Positions 8,909 through 18,292 are shown, counted from the first letter of the stretch. The stretch is DNA of 64,000 nt from Planococcus sp. ISL-110 (GCF_018613575.1 NZ_JAGGPX010000017.1:1-64000), one strand, 5' to 3'. Made by a program: numbers and translations. The notes: a model not told the origin generated them from the letters alone.

Positions 8909-8939
8909 GGCCGTAAGCATCTTTGCTTACGGTCTTTTT
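8909..8939 (+). terminator. cdaA-cdaR-glmM operon terminator
   Basis: Stem GGCCGTAAGCA / TGCTTACGGTC with loop TCTT, followed by five Ts. Confidence 0.85.
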
Positions 8940-8951
8940 GTATGTGAAGAA

Positions 8952-9165
8952 GTCGCTCCAGACGGACGCTTTCTTATCGGTAGTCAAGGATTTTTCTGAT
9001 GGATTAGCCAGGAGAGGCAAGGAAGCGAGGAGTTCGAATAGGGTGCTTGGCGTTCCGGCGCTCGCGCCCAAGCCTCCTCGCTCGCACTGCTCTCTGCGGG
9101 GTCTCGGTCGTCTCGCTATCCCGCGAGTTGAGCACCTGCACGCCAAGCAACCGGCAAGCAGGAAA
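8952..9165. repeat. degenerate palindromic intergenic repeat
   Basis: The stretch contains CTCCAGACGGACGCTTTC near 8956, AAGCCTCCTCGCTCGCACTG near 9070 and TCTGCGGGGTCTCG near 9092, then TCCCGCG and CACGCC. From memory, these blocks resemble a dispersed, partly palindromic element found between genes in Bacillaceae and Planococcaceae, with the order CTCCAGACGGACGCTTTCCG, AGCCTCCTCG, GCGGGGTCT, CCCGCTGGAG. The copy is degenerate. Short open frames across it look like chance. From 9166 to 9668 I see no gene and no clear signal, only a weak hairpin near 9552-9575. Confidence 0.4.
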
Positions 9166-9668
9166 CAAAGAGAAAATCGGCAGGCCAAATAAACCTGGCG
9201 ATCCTTCTTTTTATCGTGGGGATTGTGTGTTGGAAGAGAATGCGTTAGCGAAGCCTTGCCGGATTCGTGCTGATAGAGTCGTCTGTGTTGGATAAGGTGA
9301 AATGCGACTTTCAAGACTTATTCATACAGGCAATCACCGCAACCTGATGGGACATTGCATTGAGTACTTTTTTAATGATCCACAATGGCATTTTGCATCT
9401 TCGCCCACCAGGAGATCCTATTCATCAACATGTTGTACAGGGTTTTTCACAGCCGCTTATTTCCATTTCCGCGTTTATTGATTCGGTCCTTGTACTGAAG
9501 TTTGGCCGATTGCTGGCACACTTTGCCTGGTTTTTTTGCTTGAAGCATCCCTAAAGCGGCCGAAGCGGCTTCTTTAAGTATTTTTATAAGATGAAATATA
9601 AAAAAAGGAAAAAGAACCAGTTAACGGAAAAATTTGGTGATATAGACCTAAATAACTATCTGCTTTAA

Positions 9669-9697
9669 TTGACGAGATTGTGTGAAAGCTGTATGAT
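9669..9697 (+). promoter_or_regulatory. sigma-A promoter of glmS
   Basis: TTGACG (9669-9674) and TATGAT (9692-9697) are separated by 17 bases. Transcription would start near 9704, about 57 bases before the ribozyme cleavage site. Confidence 0.75.
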
Positions 9698-9754
9698 AAT
9701 AAAGTCGGTTTACTACCGTAGCAAAAGGGGGATAGTAGTTAGTGCGAGGAAAAC

Positions 9755-9918
9755 AATTACAGCGCCTGTACTGAAGAAATCGGACGGATCAGTCATCTTC
9801 AGTAGACGAGGAGAAGGAGTATCGAGATTTCGGCGGATACCTTCCGGCCGTGAAGCCCGGTCGTTATGTCCATTCTTAAAACAGTCGAGCGATCGATTGG
9901 ACAACAAGATGGATGGGC
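9755..9918 (+). ncRNA. glmS ribozyme (GlcN6P-responsive)
   Basis: Self-cleaving leader that cuts the glmS mRNA when glucosamine-6-phosphate is abundant. The conserved core is readable: the cleavage site A/GCGCC (between 9761 and 9762), then GACGAGGAGAAGGAGTATCG, then TTCGGCGGATACCTTCC, and a P3 helix GGCCG...CGGTC. A long 3' hairpin follows (GTCCAT near 9868 pairing with ATGGAT near 9911, with an inner CAGTCGA/TCGATTG stem), as in the P4 region. The strong match and its place in front of glmS make the call firm. The exact 3' edge is approximate. Confidence 0.92.
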
Positions 9919-9986
9919 TCAACCAGAAGTGTTTGTGAAACAGACAAATACTCATTTGATTTTTAGAAAAACGGAGGAATTAGACT

Positions 9987-11789
9987 ATGTGTGGAATTGT
10001 TGGATATATTGGAGAAAATGACTCGAAAGAAATTTTATTGAAAGGCTTGGAACGTTTGGAGTACCGTGGGTATGATTCAGCAGGAATTGCTGTTCGCAAC
10101 GGCACGGGCGTAACAGTCTTCAAAGAAAAAGGGCGCATTGCAGATCTTCGCGGCGTCGTGGAAGAAGAAGTGATGGGGACTACAGGAATCGGCCATACAC
10201 GCTGGGCTACTCATGGCAAACCGAACCGCATTAATGCTCACCCGCACCAGAATACATCTGACCGTTTCACAATCGTGCATAACGGCGTGATTGAAAACTA
10301 CCACCACATTCAGCGCGATTATTTGGCTGGCGTGGCTATGGAGTCGGATACAGATACAGAAATCATCGTTCAATTGATCGGTAAGTTTGTTGAAGAAGGC
10401 CATACAACACAAGAAGCCTTCAGCAAAGCTCTTACCTTACTGAAGGGTTCATATGCGATTGCATTATTGGACGGGGAAGAAGAACAAACGATTTTCGTAG
10501 CGAAAAACAAAAGCCCGTTGCTTGTGGGACTTGGCGAAGATTTTAATGTCGTAGCATCTGATGCGATGGCTATGCTTCAATTGACAGATCAGTTTGTCGA
10601 ATTGATGGATAAGGAAATCGTCATCGTCCGCAAAGATAGCGTGGAAATTTTGACCTTGGAAGGCGAGACAGTTAGCCGTCTGCCGTTCACTGCAGAAATC
10701 GACATGAGCGATATCGAAAAGGGGACTTACCCTCATTACATGCTGAAGGAAATTGACGAGCAGCCAGCGGTTGTCCGTAAAATTGTTCAGGCGTATCAGA
10801 ACGAAAATGACAAATTGACCATCCAACCGGAAATCCTAAACGCGATGCAGGCTGCTGACCGCATCCATATTATTGCGGCTGGAACAAGCTACCACGCAGG
10901 ATTGATCGGAAAAGAATACATCGAGAAATTAGCAGGCATCCCAGTTGAAGTTCATGTTTCAAGCGAATTCGGCTATAACATGCCCCTGCTGTCGGAAAAC
11001 CCATTGTTCATCTTTATTTCCCAATCAGGGGAAACAGCGGACAGCCGCCAGGTATTGGTGAAAATCAAAGAACTGGGCCATGCCTCATTGACCATCACAA
11101 ACGTAGCAGGATCTACTTTGTCACGTGAGTCTGACCATACCTTATTGTTGTATGCAGGTCCTGAAATTGCCGTTGCTTCGACTAAGGCTTACACAGCTCA
11201 ATTGGCAGTATTGTCTATTTTGGGTGCAGTAACAGCGGAAGCACGCGGCATCGATATTGGTTTTGACTTGGTTCAGGAACTTGGAATTGTTGCGAATGCC
11301 ATTCAAGCGCAAGTTGATTCGAAAGAAGAAATGGAGCAGATTGCTTCAGACTACTTGTCTACAACACGCAGTTGTTTCTTTATCGGCCGTGTCATGGATT
11401 ATTTCGTTGGACTTGAAGGGTCATTGAAATTGAAAGAGATTTCATATATCCAGGCAGAAGGCTTTGCCGGTGGCGAATTAAAACACGGAACAATCGCTTT
11501 GATCGAAGAAGGCACACCGGTTATCGCTCTTGCAACACAAGAGTCGGTTAACTTGAACATCCGCGGAAACGTTAAAGAAGTAGCGGCACGCGGCGCTCAC
11601 ACATGCATCATTTCAATGGAAGGCCTGCAAGAAGAAGGCGACAGCCTGGTCCTTCCGAAGGTCAACGAATTGTTGTCACCGCTCGTATCGGTCATCCCGA
11701 TGCAGCTGATCAGCTATTACGCAGCGCTTCACCGCGACTGTGACGTTGATAAGCCACGCAACTTGGCGAAATCAGTAACAGTGGAATAA
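9987..11789 (+). CDS. glmS: glutamine-fructose-6-phosphate aminotransferase
   Basis: Makes glucosamine-6-phosphate from fructose-6-phosphate and glutamine, the first step of amino-sugar synthesis. The protein has 600 residues, as expected. Cys2 of MCGIVGYIG is the N-terminal nucleophile of the glutaminase domain (about 1-220, with HTRWATHG and HNGVIENY). Two SIS sugar-isomerase domains follow ([13 protein letters not shown] near 345; the second from about 455). The C-terminus [16 protein letters not shown] is the conserved family tail. ACGGAGG precedes the ATG. Expression is probably set by the upstream ribozyme. Confidence 0.97.
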   Translation: MCGIVGYIGENDSKEILLKGLERLEYRGYDSAGIAVRNGTGVTVFKEKGRIADLRGVVEEEVMGTTGIGHTRWATHGKPNRINAHPHQNTSDRFTIVHNGVIENYHHIQRDYLAGVAMESDTDTEIIVQLIGKFVEEGHTTQEAFSKALTLLKGSYAIALLDGEEEQTIFVAKNKSPLLVGLGEDFNVVASDAMAMLQLTDQFVELMDKEIVIVRKDSVEILTLEGETVSRLPFTAEIDMSDIEKGTYPHYMLKEIDEQPAVVRKIVQAYQNENDKLTIQPEILNAMQAADRIHIIAAGTSYHAGLIGKEYIEKLAGIPVEVHVSSEFGYNMPLLSENPLFIFISQSGETADSRQVLVKIKELGHASLTITNVAGSTLSRESDHTLLLYAGPEIAVASTKAYTAQLAVLSILGAVTAEARGIDIGFDLVQELGIVANAIQAQVDSKEEMEQIASDYLSTTRSCFFIGRVMDYFVGLEGSLKLKEISYIQAEGFAGGELKHGTIALIEEGTPVIALATQESVNLNIRGNVKEVAARGAHTCIISMEGLQEEGDSLVLPKVNELLSPLVSVIPMQLISYYAALHRDCDVDKPRNLAKSVTVE

Positions 11790-11813
11790 TAAAGTCAGCT
11801 GCTGGCTAGACTA

Positions 11814-11849
11814 TACCCCCTTTTTGGATTAATATCCGAAGGGGGTTTT
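11814..11849 (+). terminator. glmS terminator
   Basis: Outer stem of CCCCC and GGGGG with an inner GGAT/ATCC helix, followed by TTTTG and CTTTTT. Confidence 0.75.
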
Positions 11850-12092
11850 GCTTTTTGCAGTATTAAAAGATATGGTAAATGAGGAGCAGAAATAACCTTG
11901 TTATCTTTTATTTAAGCAGGTAGCTACAAAGAATTTTTCTAAATAGTTAATAAGACGAGAGAACTTGAAGCTCTGGAAATTATCAATCGGGTACTTTTTT
12001 AAGAAATGGACAAAGATTAGCCTTGGATTTCCCATCCCATCCCCTGCCAAATGGTATACTTAATGTAGCATAAAGAAAAAGGTGTGAATTGA

Positions 12093-12911
12093 ATGTCTTC
12101 GTTTAATGACTTTTCCCAATACATAAGTGAAAATGCTGAATCGTTATCAGCGGAAGTGGTTGAATCGGTAGTGCAGGAGATGAACCTGGAGATTCCCCAA
12201 TGGGAAAAAGAGCAGGCCGCCAGCATGTATGTTGAGCTTCTCGGATTTTTCGGGCAATCCCTTCCGGAAGGGAACCGCATTGAAGTTCCGGATTCGTTGA
12301 TCCAGTGGAGCAAAAAGAATGCGGAAATGCAGGTGGCTTCCGGCGGCAAGATTTCGGAAATTGTCATTCGTTATCCAGTGACGCGGCAAGTTTTTTCGGA
12401 GATTTTTACGCGGCTCAGCCTGCAGTTCGGATTGACGGTAGTGGAAAATGCCAAAGCAACCAGAGGCATTGATGCAATACTGGATGTTAGTTTAAATGAA
12501 ACATTCTATGCTTTTGAGCGGCTGTCGGAACGGTACCAGGCAGAAACCCAGATGGAACTGCTCAATCTGTCAGCGCCAATCGTACCGGTTCTTGATGACG
12601 TCGTTGTCCTGCCACTAATTGGTGTGATGGACAGCTACCGGATTACGCATATCTTAAACAATGTCATTCCGAGAATTGCGGAGATGAACGTCAATCATGT
12701 CGTCATTGATTTTTCAGGTGTTTTGACCATTGACGACCATATTGCGCAGTCGATCCAGCAGATCGGTGGGACACTCCAATTGATGGGCATTCATGTAGTA
12801 ATTGCCGGATTACGGCCGGACCTGGTCCAGACCATCGTTTACAGCGGTATTGATATGCTCGATGTGGATTCCTATGCGACGGTGAAACAGGCATTGGAAA
12901 GCGTAAGATAG
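12093..12911 (+). CDS. RsbR-like stressosome protein (STAS)
   Basis: Probable stressosome co-antagonist in the sigma-B control pathway, 272 residues. The N-terminal half is an RsbR-type non-haem globin-like domain (about 1-140) and the C-terminal half is a STAS domain (about 155-265; PIVPVLDDVVVLPLIGVMDS, IDFSGVLTIDDHIAQSI). Compared with B. subtilis RsbRA from memory, the Thr171 position is Ser (residue 181) and the Thr205 position is Asp (residue 215). The gene stands alone between two terminators, not in an rsb operon, as for RsbR paralogues elsewhere. An extended -10 (TGGTATACT, 12052-12060) lies upstream. AAAAAGGTG precedes the ATG. Confidence 0.82.
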   Translation: MSSFNDFSQYISENAESLSAEVVESVVQEMNLEIPQWEKEQAASMYVELLGFFGQSLPEGNRIEVPDSLIQWSKKNAEMQVASGGKISEIVIRYPVTRQVFSEIFTRLSLQFGLTVVENAKATRGIDAILDVSLNETFYAFERLSERYQAETQMELLNLSAPIVPVLDDVVVLPLIGVMDSYRITHILNNVIPRIAEMNVNHVVIDFSGVLTIDDHIAQSIQQIGGTLQLMGIHVVIAGLRPDLVQTIVYSGIDMLDVDSYATVKQALESVR

Positions 12912-12940
12912 TTTAAAAATCCTGGTGTAGAATAAAGCCA

Positions 12941-12982
12941 AAAAATCACCTTTGCAGATTAATCTGCAAAGGTGATTTTTTT
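12941..12982 (+). terminator. terminator after RsbR-like gene
   Basis: A perfect palindrome of two 20-base arms (12941-12960 and 12961-12980), starting AAAAATCACC and ending GGTGATTTTT. It can act in both directions. Confidence 0.85.
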
Positions 12983-13110
12983 GTTCAAAACGATAAAGAA
13001 TAAAGGAATGGTGGGGCTGAAGTGCAATCATTAAACTTAATGTTTTATTAAAGTAGTGAAAGCTGTGATATTTTCGGTTTGGTCACTATATAAAAGCGAG
13101 AAATTACCCT

Positions 13111-13134
13111 GTTTCTGTCTTTTGAATCGGGTAT
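13111..13134 (+). promoter_or_regulatory. candidate sigma-B promoter
   Basis: GTTTCT (13111-13116), 12 bases, GGGTAT (13129-13134). It fits the sigma-B pattern GTTTAA-N12-15-GGGWAW with two -35 mismatches. It lies about 150 bases before the SRPBCC gene. The rest of 12983-13286 shows nothing else I can name. Confidence 0.4.
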
Positions 13135-13286
13135 ATGACTGCATGTCTGCAAGTTAGCAAAAATAGGGCCGCCTTATTTCACGACAAAAGGCAATGAGGA
13201 TTATATTGCCTGATAAAAAGTTCTGGGTTACACTGATGGCAATAAAACGCACGGCTGTCTATTCCAATTCGGAAAGGATGATTCAG

Positions 13287-13769
13287 ATGACAACTTCAAC
13301 TGTCGTGTTATCAATGGCGCGCCGTTTCAATGCTAGTGACAAAGCAGTTTATGAGGCATGGACCAACCCGGAACTCATGAAGAAATGGCTGTTCACGCAA
13401 GAGGACACCAACCAAGTGGCGAAGAATGTGTTGCGTGCAGGCGGCAGCTGGGAAATCGTCGATCGCCGGGAAGGCGTGGAGTACCGGGCGATTGGCGAAT
13501 ACTTGGAATTAAAGCCGCCGCATAAGCTGATGTTCAGCTTCAAGATGCCACAGCTCAGCGACCATGAAGACCGTATCACGGTTTGGATTTCGATGGTGCA
13601 GAAAAGTTGTGAAATGGCCTTTGTCCAGGAGATTGTCGTGCCGCATGAAGAGGGTTGGACACAAGAGGACGTCAAGCGAACCGGTACAGAGTCTAGCGAG
13701 AAAAGCCGCGCAGGCTGGGGCTTGATGTTTGAGAATTTAAAGAAGCTGGTTGAACAAAGAGTAGAGTAG
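13287..13769 (+). CDS. SRPBCC (AHSA1-type) domain protein
   Basis: Small single-domain protein of 160 residues with the START/Bet v1-like fold of the Aha1 C-terminal (AHSA1) family. The opening ARRFNASDKAVYEAWTNPEL and the middle GGSWEIVDRREGVEYRAIGEYL are typical. These proteins bind hydrophobic ligands or act as chaperone cofactors; function is not predictable here. The ATG at 13287 follows GGAAAGG by nine bases; earlier in-frame starts lack a site. It may be under the candidate sigma-B promoter upstream. Confidence 0.75.
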   Translation: MTTSTVVLSMARRFNASDKAVYEAWTNPELMKKWLFTQEDTNQVAKNVLRAGGSWEIVDRREGVEYRAIGEYLELKPPHKLMFSFKMPQLSDHEDRITVWISMVQKSCEMAFVQEIVVPHEEGWTQEDVKRTGTESSEKSRAGWGLMFENLKKLVEQRVE

Positions 13770-13785
13770 AGAAGAGATTGAGATA

Positions 13786-13814
13786 GCTCCTGTAAAAGGG
13801 AGCTGCCTTTTGTT
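13786..13814 (+). terminator. weak terminator
   Basis: Stem AGCTCC / GGAGCT with an eight-base loop, followed by GCCTTTTG. The poor T run makes this uncertain. Confidence 0.35.
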
Positions 13815-13998
13815 GAAGAACTTTATTCGAAGACTGTAGAGTAGTTGAAACACAAGTATGCAGCAAAAGAGCAGACCCACAGCCCTGTTCCTTTTTGTTT
13901 TATCGCAGCCGAATATCTGAAGTTTTTTTGATGGTGGAAGGAATTTCTATAGGAAAAACAGAAGTAATAGCCATACGAAAAAAGAGAAGGTGGAGGAA

Positions 13999-14772
13999 AT
14001 GGAAGCACCGGCAGAAATCCTTTCCGTATGGCGGCAGTTTGATGGTTTTCCGATGGAGACCTTGACCAAAGCCTGGCATTATCAGCAGTCTGGCGAGCAA
14101 AAGCAGCGCAGTGTAGCACTGATGAAACAGCATCGCGACCAATTCGGTATCACCGGAAATTGTTTTGATTTGGCGATTTGGCTGCTGGCAGCTTTTGATG
14201 AGGCCGGCGTGAAAGCCTATCCGGTAGGCAGCGGCCTGGGAACGGAACAGTCACATGCAGCGATCATGGCTGAAGACGCGGATGGAAGCAGGTTCCTATG
14301 CGATTTAGGAGATCAGTGGATCCAGCCGATTCTGGTTGATGTGGACAACCCTGAGTTTAAAAGCGATAGACTGCCAGGGTTTTTCCCCGGAGCGGAAGTT
14401 CAGATAGCGCCGGCTGATAAAAAAATTGAGGTCATTTATTACCGGCCGAATGGCAAACAGTCCAATCAGGTCTATGGAATAGATGCGGTGGAACGCAAGG
14501 ATTTTTTAGAAGCGGCTGAATATTCCCAGCACCATATTCATCCGAAACCGCTGGTCGAGGTTCGGCTGAGGGGAAAAGGCGAAACCGTCCATTGGGAATT
14601 CGACAATTGGGAAAGTTTTTTAAGTACGAGCACCAGGCTCTACAAGGATTCCCCGATTGAAACGATGGAGCAATGGGTTGAAAGAATACATGAAAAAACG
14701 CATTATGATAAAGAATTTCTAATGGAATCCTTAGGCTTTTACCAGAGGTTGAATCTGGGAAGCAGCGAATGA
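13999..14772 (+). CDS. NAT/transglutaminase-fold Cys-His-Asp protein
   Basis: Protein of 257 residues that I do not recognise as a named family. It shows a spaced triad like arylamine N-acetyltransferases: Cys in TGNCFDLAIWLL (about residue 54), His in EQSHAAIMAE (about 87) and Asp in LCDLGDQW (about 105). This suggests a thiol acyltransferase or a related transglutaminase-like enzyme. The ATG at 13999 follows AGAAGG by eight bases; a GTG at 13990 has no space for a binding site. It is 18 bases from the deleted HAD gene, so the two were probably cotranscribed. Confidence 0.6.
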   Translation: MEAPAEILSVWRQFDGFPMETLTKAWHYQQSGEQKQRSVALMKQHRDQFGITGNCFDLAIWLLAAFDEAGVKAYPVGSGLGTEQSHAAIMAEDADGSRFLCDLGDQWIQPILVDVDNPEFKSDRLPGFFPGAEVQIAPADKKIEVIYYRPNGKQSNQVYGIDAVERKDFLEAAEYSQHHIHPKPLVEVRLRGKGETVHWEFDNWESFLSTSTRLYKDSPIETMEQWVERIHEKTHYDKEFLMESLGFYQRLNLGSSE

Positions 14773-14790
14773 AGGGACTGGAGAATTGGA

Positions 14791-15215
14791 ATGATCAAAG
14801 CCGTTATTTTTGATTTGGATGGCACTTTATTAGACCGGGACAGTTCGCTGGCAGCGTTTGTAGTTGAGCAGTACAACCGATTAAGCGAACATTTAAAGCA
14901 TATTCCAATAGATCTTTTCATCAAACGGCTTATCGAATTGGATGCCAAAGGCTATGTTTGGAAAGACCGGTTCTATCAGTAGTTAATCGAGGAGTTCAAA
15001 ATTGAAAGGATAAGTTGGCAAACTTGGGCGTTTCACCGGGCGAAGCTATCTATATCGGAGATCATCCGAAAAATGACATACAGGCTCCAAAAGCAATCGG
15101 CATGAAGGCCATTTGGAAAAAAGACGAGCATTGGAGCTGTCTGGATGCAGACGGGGAAATTGATGGCTTAAGCGAAGTCACTGGACTGGTTAGGCGTTTG
15201 AATACCGAGGATTAA
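14791..15215 (+). pseudogene. HAD hydrolase with internal deletion
   Basis: Remnant of a haloacid dehalogenase-type phosphatase. The start codes for the catalytic motif VIFDLDGTLLDRDSSL (nucleophile Asp near residue 8). A stop is reached at 14982 after DRFYQ. In another frame, 15015-15215 codes for the family C-terminus NLGVSPGEAIYIGDHPKNDI, which contains the metal-binding Asp pair. The total length is about 425 bases, against roughly 690 for a typical member. The middle, with motifs II and III, is therefore missing and the frame is shifted. No active enzyme is expected. Confidence 0.75.
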
Positions 15216-15251
15216 TGTGCTTATAGGGAGAAAAGGGCAGGTGAAGCATGC

Positions 15252-15716
15252 ATGGAACTTAAAACGCAATTGCAGTTTGAACTTACCGAATTCGCAGATG
15301 ACCGGGAATTGGGGCGGATACCGGCGATTGGAAACTATGACTACTGGCTCCTTTTAATGGAATATTTTCTGGCCAAATCCGATCTCTTTGAAATCCATTG
15401 CTTCGATGAAGAAACGGAAACAATTGTTGAGCTCACTTTAAATTTACCTGGATTATTCGATATCGATCAAAAGCAGGGAATGACCATTTTTTCCGGACTT
15501 CTGACATTGGACATCGCTGAATTCCTGATGACCCGGCATGTCAGCAGAAAGAATAAGCTAAAGTGGTTTTCGGTTTTCCTCAGCAGAGGAGAGCAGCACA
15601 TTTTCTCTTCAGAGCATTGGGGCACCGAATTTTTCGTTCCAGACATTACGGAAGAAGACCTGCTGTTCATCAAGCATGTCGCGCCAGACGATGCCCGGTT
15701 TAACCAATATACCTAA
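15252..15716 (+). CDS. hypothetical protein, acidic, 154 residues
   Basis: I do not recognise this protein. It is soluble, acidic and without a signal peptide or membrane segment. It opens MELKTQLQFELTEFADD and has a Phe/Trp-rich middle (YDYWLLLMEYFLAKSDLFEI). The ATG at 15252 overlaps an out-of-frame ATG at 15248 and follows AGGTGAAG. It ends 48 bases before a terminator and is read in the same direction as its neighbours. Codon use looks like the surrounding genes. Confidence 0.6.
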   Translation: MELKTQLQFELTEFADDRELGRIPAIGNYDYWLLLMEYFLAKSDLFEIHCFDEETETIVELTLNLPGLFDIDQKQGMTIFSGLLTLDIAEFLMTRHVSRKNKLKWFSVFLSRGEQHIFSSEHWGTEFFVPDITEEDLLFIKHVAPDDARFNQYT

Positions 15717-15763
15717 TTTGACTTAAGGGCAAGCAGATCAAGCTATTATTGGGGAGGCTGAGG

Positions 15764-15789
15764 CCGGCCGGATAAATGGCCGGTTTTTT
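15764..15789 (+). terminator. terminator after hypothetical gene
   Basis: Stem CCGGCC / GGCCGG with an eight-base loop, then seven Ts. Confidence 0.8.
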
Positions 15790-15820
15790 TGCGATGCTAA
15801 AAGAAAAAAGGGGCACGGAA

Positions 15821-16465
15821 ATGGAGACGGAAAAAATACGCATTTACGATGAACAGGGAATACAACAAGGCATAGCTGACCGGAAGGCTGTACATGAAAA
15901 TGGCTATTGGCATGAAACTTTTCATTGCTGGTTGGCTGGCCGCCAAGGCAATAGGAACGTCGTGTATCTTCAGCTGCGCAGTGAAGATAAGAAGGACTTT
16001 CCAGGGCTTTTCGACATCACGGCAGCAGGCCATCTGTTGGCGGACGAAACAGTTGAAGATGGCATCAGGGAAATCCAGGAAGAGCTTGGTATTCAAGTGG
16101 ATTTTACTGATCTGACCCCTCTTGGAATGATCAAGGATCAAATTGCGTTGCCCGGTTTTCTGGATAATGAACGCTGCCAGTGCTTCTTATACCAGGATTT
16201 AGAGAACGTTGATGTTAGGTTTGAGTTGCAGTTGGAAGAAGTGTCCGGCATGGCAAAGCTTGATTTTGAGGCATTGGAAGATTTATTTGCGGGAAAGGAA
16301 GAAAGAGTGGACATCGAAGGCTTTGAGATACTATCGGATGGCAGCAAGAGAATTTTTAACAGGGCGATCAGCTTAAAGGATTTGGTGCCGCACAGTCCAG
16401 TTTACTTCGAAAAGATTGCTGAGCTGATTGGGCAGGAGTTAAGCAAGAGAATCTTTTATACATGA
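15821..16465 (+). CDS. Nudix hydrolase, IPP-isomerase-like
   Basis: Nudix-fold protein of 214 residues that probably hydrolyses a nucleoside diphosphate derivative. The Nudix box is complete: GHLLADETVEDGIREIQEEL then GI (about residues 68-89), with REIQEE as the metal-binding part. The opening EKIRIYDEQGIQQGIADRKA and WHETFHCWL are typical of the YfcD/IPP-isomerase-like branch. The ATG at 15821 follows AAGGGG; an upstream in-frame start at 15776 lies inside the preceding terminator. The true substrate is unknown. A terminator follows. Confidence 0.82.
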   Translation: METEKIRIYDEQGIQQGIADRKAVHENGYWHETFHCWLAGRQGNRNVVYLQLRSEDKKDFPGLFDITAAGHLLADETVEDGIREIQEELGIQVDFTDLTPLGMIKDQIALPGFLDNERCQCFLYQDLENVDVRFELQLEEVSGMAKLDFEALEDLFAGKEERVDIEGFEILSDGSKRIFNRAISLKDLVPHSPVYFEKIAELIGQELSKRIFYT

Positions 16466-16470
16466 AGAAA

Positions 16471-16504
16471 AGCAATGCCCCGGTAATGGGCATTGCCTTT
16501 TTTG
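16471..16504 (+). terminator. terminator after Nudix gene
   Basis: Stem GCAATGCCC / GGGCATTGC with loop CGGTAAT, then CTTTTTT. It also lies just past the end of the converging pxp operon. Confidence 0.85.
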
Positions 16505-16550
16505 ATGATCGCCACTTTCTTTCCGCGATCAAAATCCTCCGCGGTTCGTA

Positions 16551-17321
16551 CTAGACGAATTCGCTTACTTTAAGAATCTCGATATCTGCCTCTTTCAAGG
16601 ATCTCGAAATCTGGATGGCAAAATCGAGTGCATGAATGCCATCCCCGTGAATGCAGACGGTCTCCGCCTGGAGCTCGGCATCACCACTTTCAACAGTGGC
16701 GACTTTGTTCTCCTTGACCATGCGAATAACTTGATCGATGGCGATCCGGGGATCGGTGATCAATGCATTGCTTTCCGTCCTCGGCGTCAATGAGCCGTCT
16801 CTTTGATAGGTTCGGTCGGAGAAGACTTCGTTGGCTGTCCGCAGCCCAATTTTCTCGCCAGCTTTGGTAATTTCACTGCCTGATAGGCCGAACAGCACCA
16901 GCTCTGGATCGATTTTATAGACGGCTTCAGCAATGGCTTCTGATAAGGCGGCATTTTTTACAGCCATATTGTATAAAGCGCCGTGCGCTTTCACATGCTG
17001 CAGCTGGCCTCCTTCTGCTTTGACAAATCCCGACAAGGCACCGATTTGATAGATGGTCAGATCATAGGCTTCCTGAGGCGACAAGGCGATGTTTCGGCGT
17101 CCGAATCCGACCAGATCCTGAAGGCCTGGATGAGCACCGATGCCGACGTTTTTTTCGAGCGCCAATTTGACGGTCTTGCGCATGGTCGCTGGGTCCCCGG
17201 CGTGAAAGCCGCAGGCAATATTCGCTGACGTTACGTAATCGAGTATTTCTTCATCATTGCCCATCCTATAGGCACCGAAGCTTTCCCCCATATCGCAGTT
17301 CAAATCCACTTTATACTTCAT
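16551..17321 (-). CDS. pxpA: 5-oxoprolinase subunit PxpA (LamB/YcsF)
   Basis: Subunit A of the ATP-dependent 5-oxoprolinase, which opens pyroglutamate to glutamate. The protein has 256 residues with family landmarks [14 protein letters not shown] at the start, [10 protein letters not shown] (about 42-51), [17 protein letters not shown] and VKAHGALYN. The start at 17321 follows GGGAGG by seven bases. It overlaps the stop of pxpC by four bases (ATGA), so the genes are translationally coupled. It is the last gene of the pxpB-pxpC-pxpA operon. Confidence 0.93.
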   Translation of the reverse strand: MKYKVDLNCDMGESFGAYRMGNDEEILDYVTSANIACGFHAGDPATMRKTVKLALEKNVGIGAHPGLQDLVGFGRRNIALSPQEAYDLTIYQIGALSGFVKAEGGQLQHVKAHGALYNMAVKNAALSEAIAEAVYKIDPELVLFGLSGSEITKAGEKIGLRTANEVFSDRTYQRDGSLTPRTESNALITDPRIAIDQVIRMVKENKVATVESGDAELQAETVCIHGDGIHALDFAIQISRSLKEADIEILKVSEFV

Positions 17322-18292
17322 GTCCATTCCTCCCATTTCAACTGGATTGCAGCTTTTATTTGGCGAATCGACTGTTCCTGCTCGATCCAACGTTGTTGGG
17401 CGTCTGCCATGGAGATCTTTTTGAAACGCAGCTGTTGCCCTTGCTTTAATTGGCTGATGAGGGGCAAGTCTACAGACGCAACCTGTCCGATCTTCGGATA
17501 GCCGCCCGTCGTTTGGCGATCTGCCAGCAGGACAATCGGGTTGCCGTCCCCGGGTACCTGGACAGAGCCGAAAGCCACCGCTTCCGAAATCAGTTCTGCG
17601 GGAGTTTCAAGTGCCAGGCAAGGGCCTTCCAGCCTGTATCCCATTCGGTCAGAATTGGGTGAAACGGCAAAAGCCTCCTGAAAGATTCGCGCTTTGCTGG
17701 CTTCGTCGAATAAGTCGAATTGCCGTCCTGGCATCATCCGGATCACCGGTTCTTCAAAATAACGGGCAGGTGGCAGCAGCCAATCAAACCCTTTTTCACT
17801 ATGCTGCAATACTTTTTGTTGAAGAGAAGCTTGGCCAACTGGAAGTTCATCGCCTTTTTCCAAAGCCCTTCCTTGGAATCCGCCGATTCCGGCGCGCAGG
17901 TAAGTAGACCGGCTGTCCATCACTTTCTGTACGTTGATGCCGCCGGCGATGGCCAAATAACAGCGGGCACCTACGCGAGGCTCACCAAACGTCAAGGTAT
18001 TGCCTTTTCTGACAGCAAGGGTTTGCCATGTGCGTACCGTACTGCCATCCACTTTGGGGCTCAGGTCTCCACCGCATACAGCGATGAGCGCATCTTCGGT
18101 GAATTGGATAGCGGGTCCGACCAATGTAATTTCAAGAGTTGCCGCCTGTTCGTTATTGCCGACCAATAAATTGGCCAGGCGGTGTGCGAAAGGATCCATC
18201 GCGCCGCTGGCAATGACACCGTATTTCTGGAAGCCGGTCCGGCCCAAGTCCTGCACAGTGGTCTGCAGTCCGCTTTTAAGGATTTTCAACAT
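17318..18292 (-). CDS. pxpC: 5-oxoprolinase subunit PxpC (KipA-like)
   Basis: Subunit C of 5-oxoprolinase, of the biotin-dependent carboxyltransferase-like family, 324 residues. The opening [20 protein letters not shown] and [17 protein letters not shown] are diagnostic. [27 protein letters not shown] and the late [14 protein letters not shown] also fit. The start at 18292 follows GGGAGG by nine bases and overlaps pxpB by 17 bases. In B. subtilis the homologue is also known as KipA, but the conserved trio with PxpA and PxpB indicates the metabolic role. Confidence 0.93.
   Translation of the reverse strand: MLKILKSGLQTTVQDLGRTGFQKYGVIASGAMDPFAHRLANLLVGNNEQAATLEITLVGPAIQFTEDALIAVCGGDLSPKVDGSTVRTWQTLAVRKGNTLTFGEPRVGARCYLAIAGGINVQKVMDSRSTYLRAGIGGFQGRALEKGDELPVGQASLQQKVLQHSEKGFDWLLPPARYFEEPVIRMMPGRQFDLFDEASKARIFQEAFAVSPNSDRMGYRLEGPCLALETPAELISEAVAFGSVQVPGDGNPIVLLADRQTTGGYPKIGQVASVDLPLISQLKQGQQLRFKKISMADAQQRWIEQEQSIRQIKAAIQLKWEEWT

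Noticed and set aside
8886-9314. Longer open frames over the GC-rich repeat on both strands
   Set aside because: They follow the palindromic repeat, where stops are rare by composition, and show no protein family pattern.
9360-9554. A 64-codon open frame in the glmM-glmS gap
   Set aside because: No ribosome binding site, no recognisable motif and no neighbour support; likely chance.
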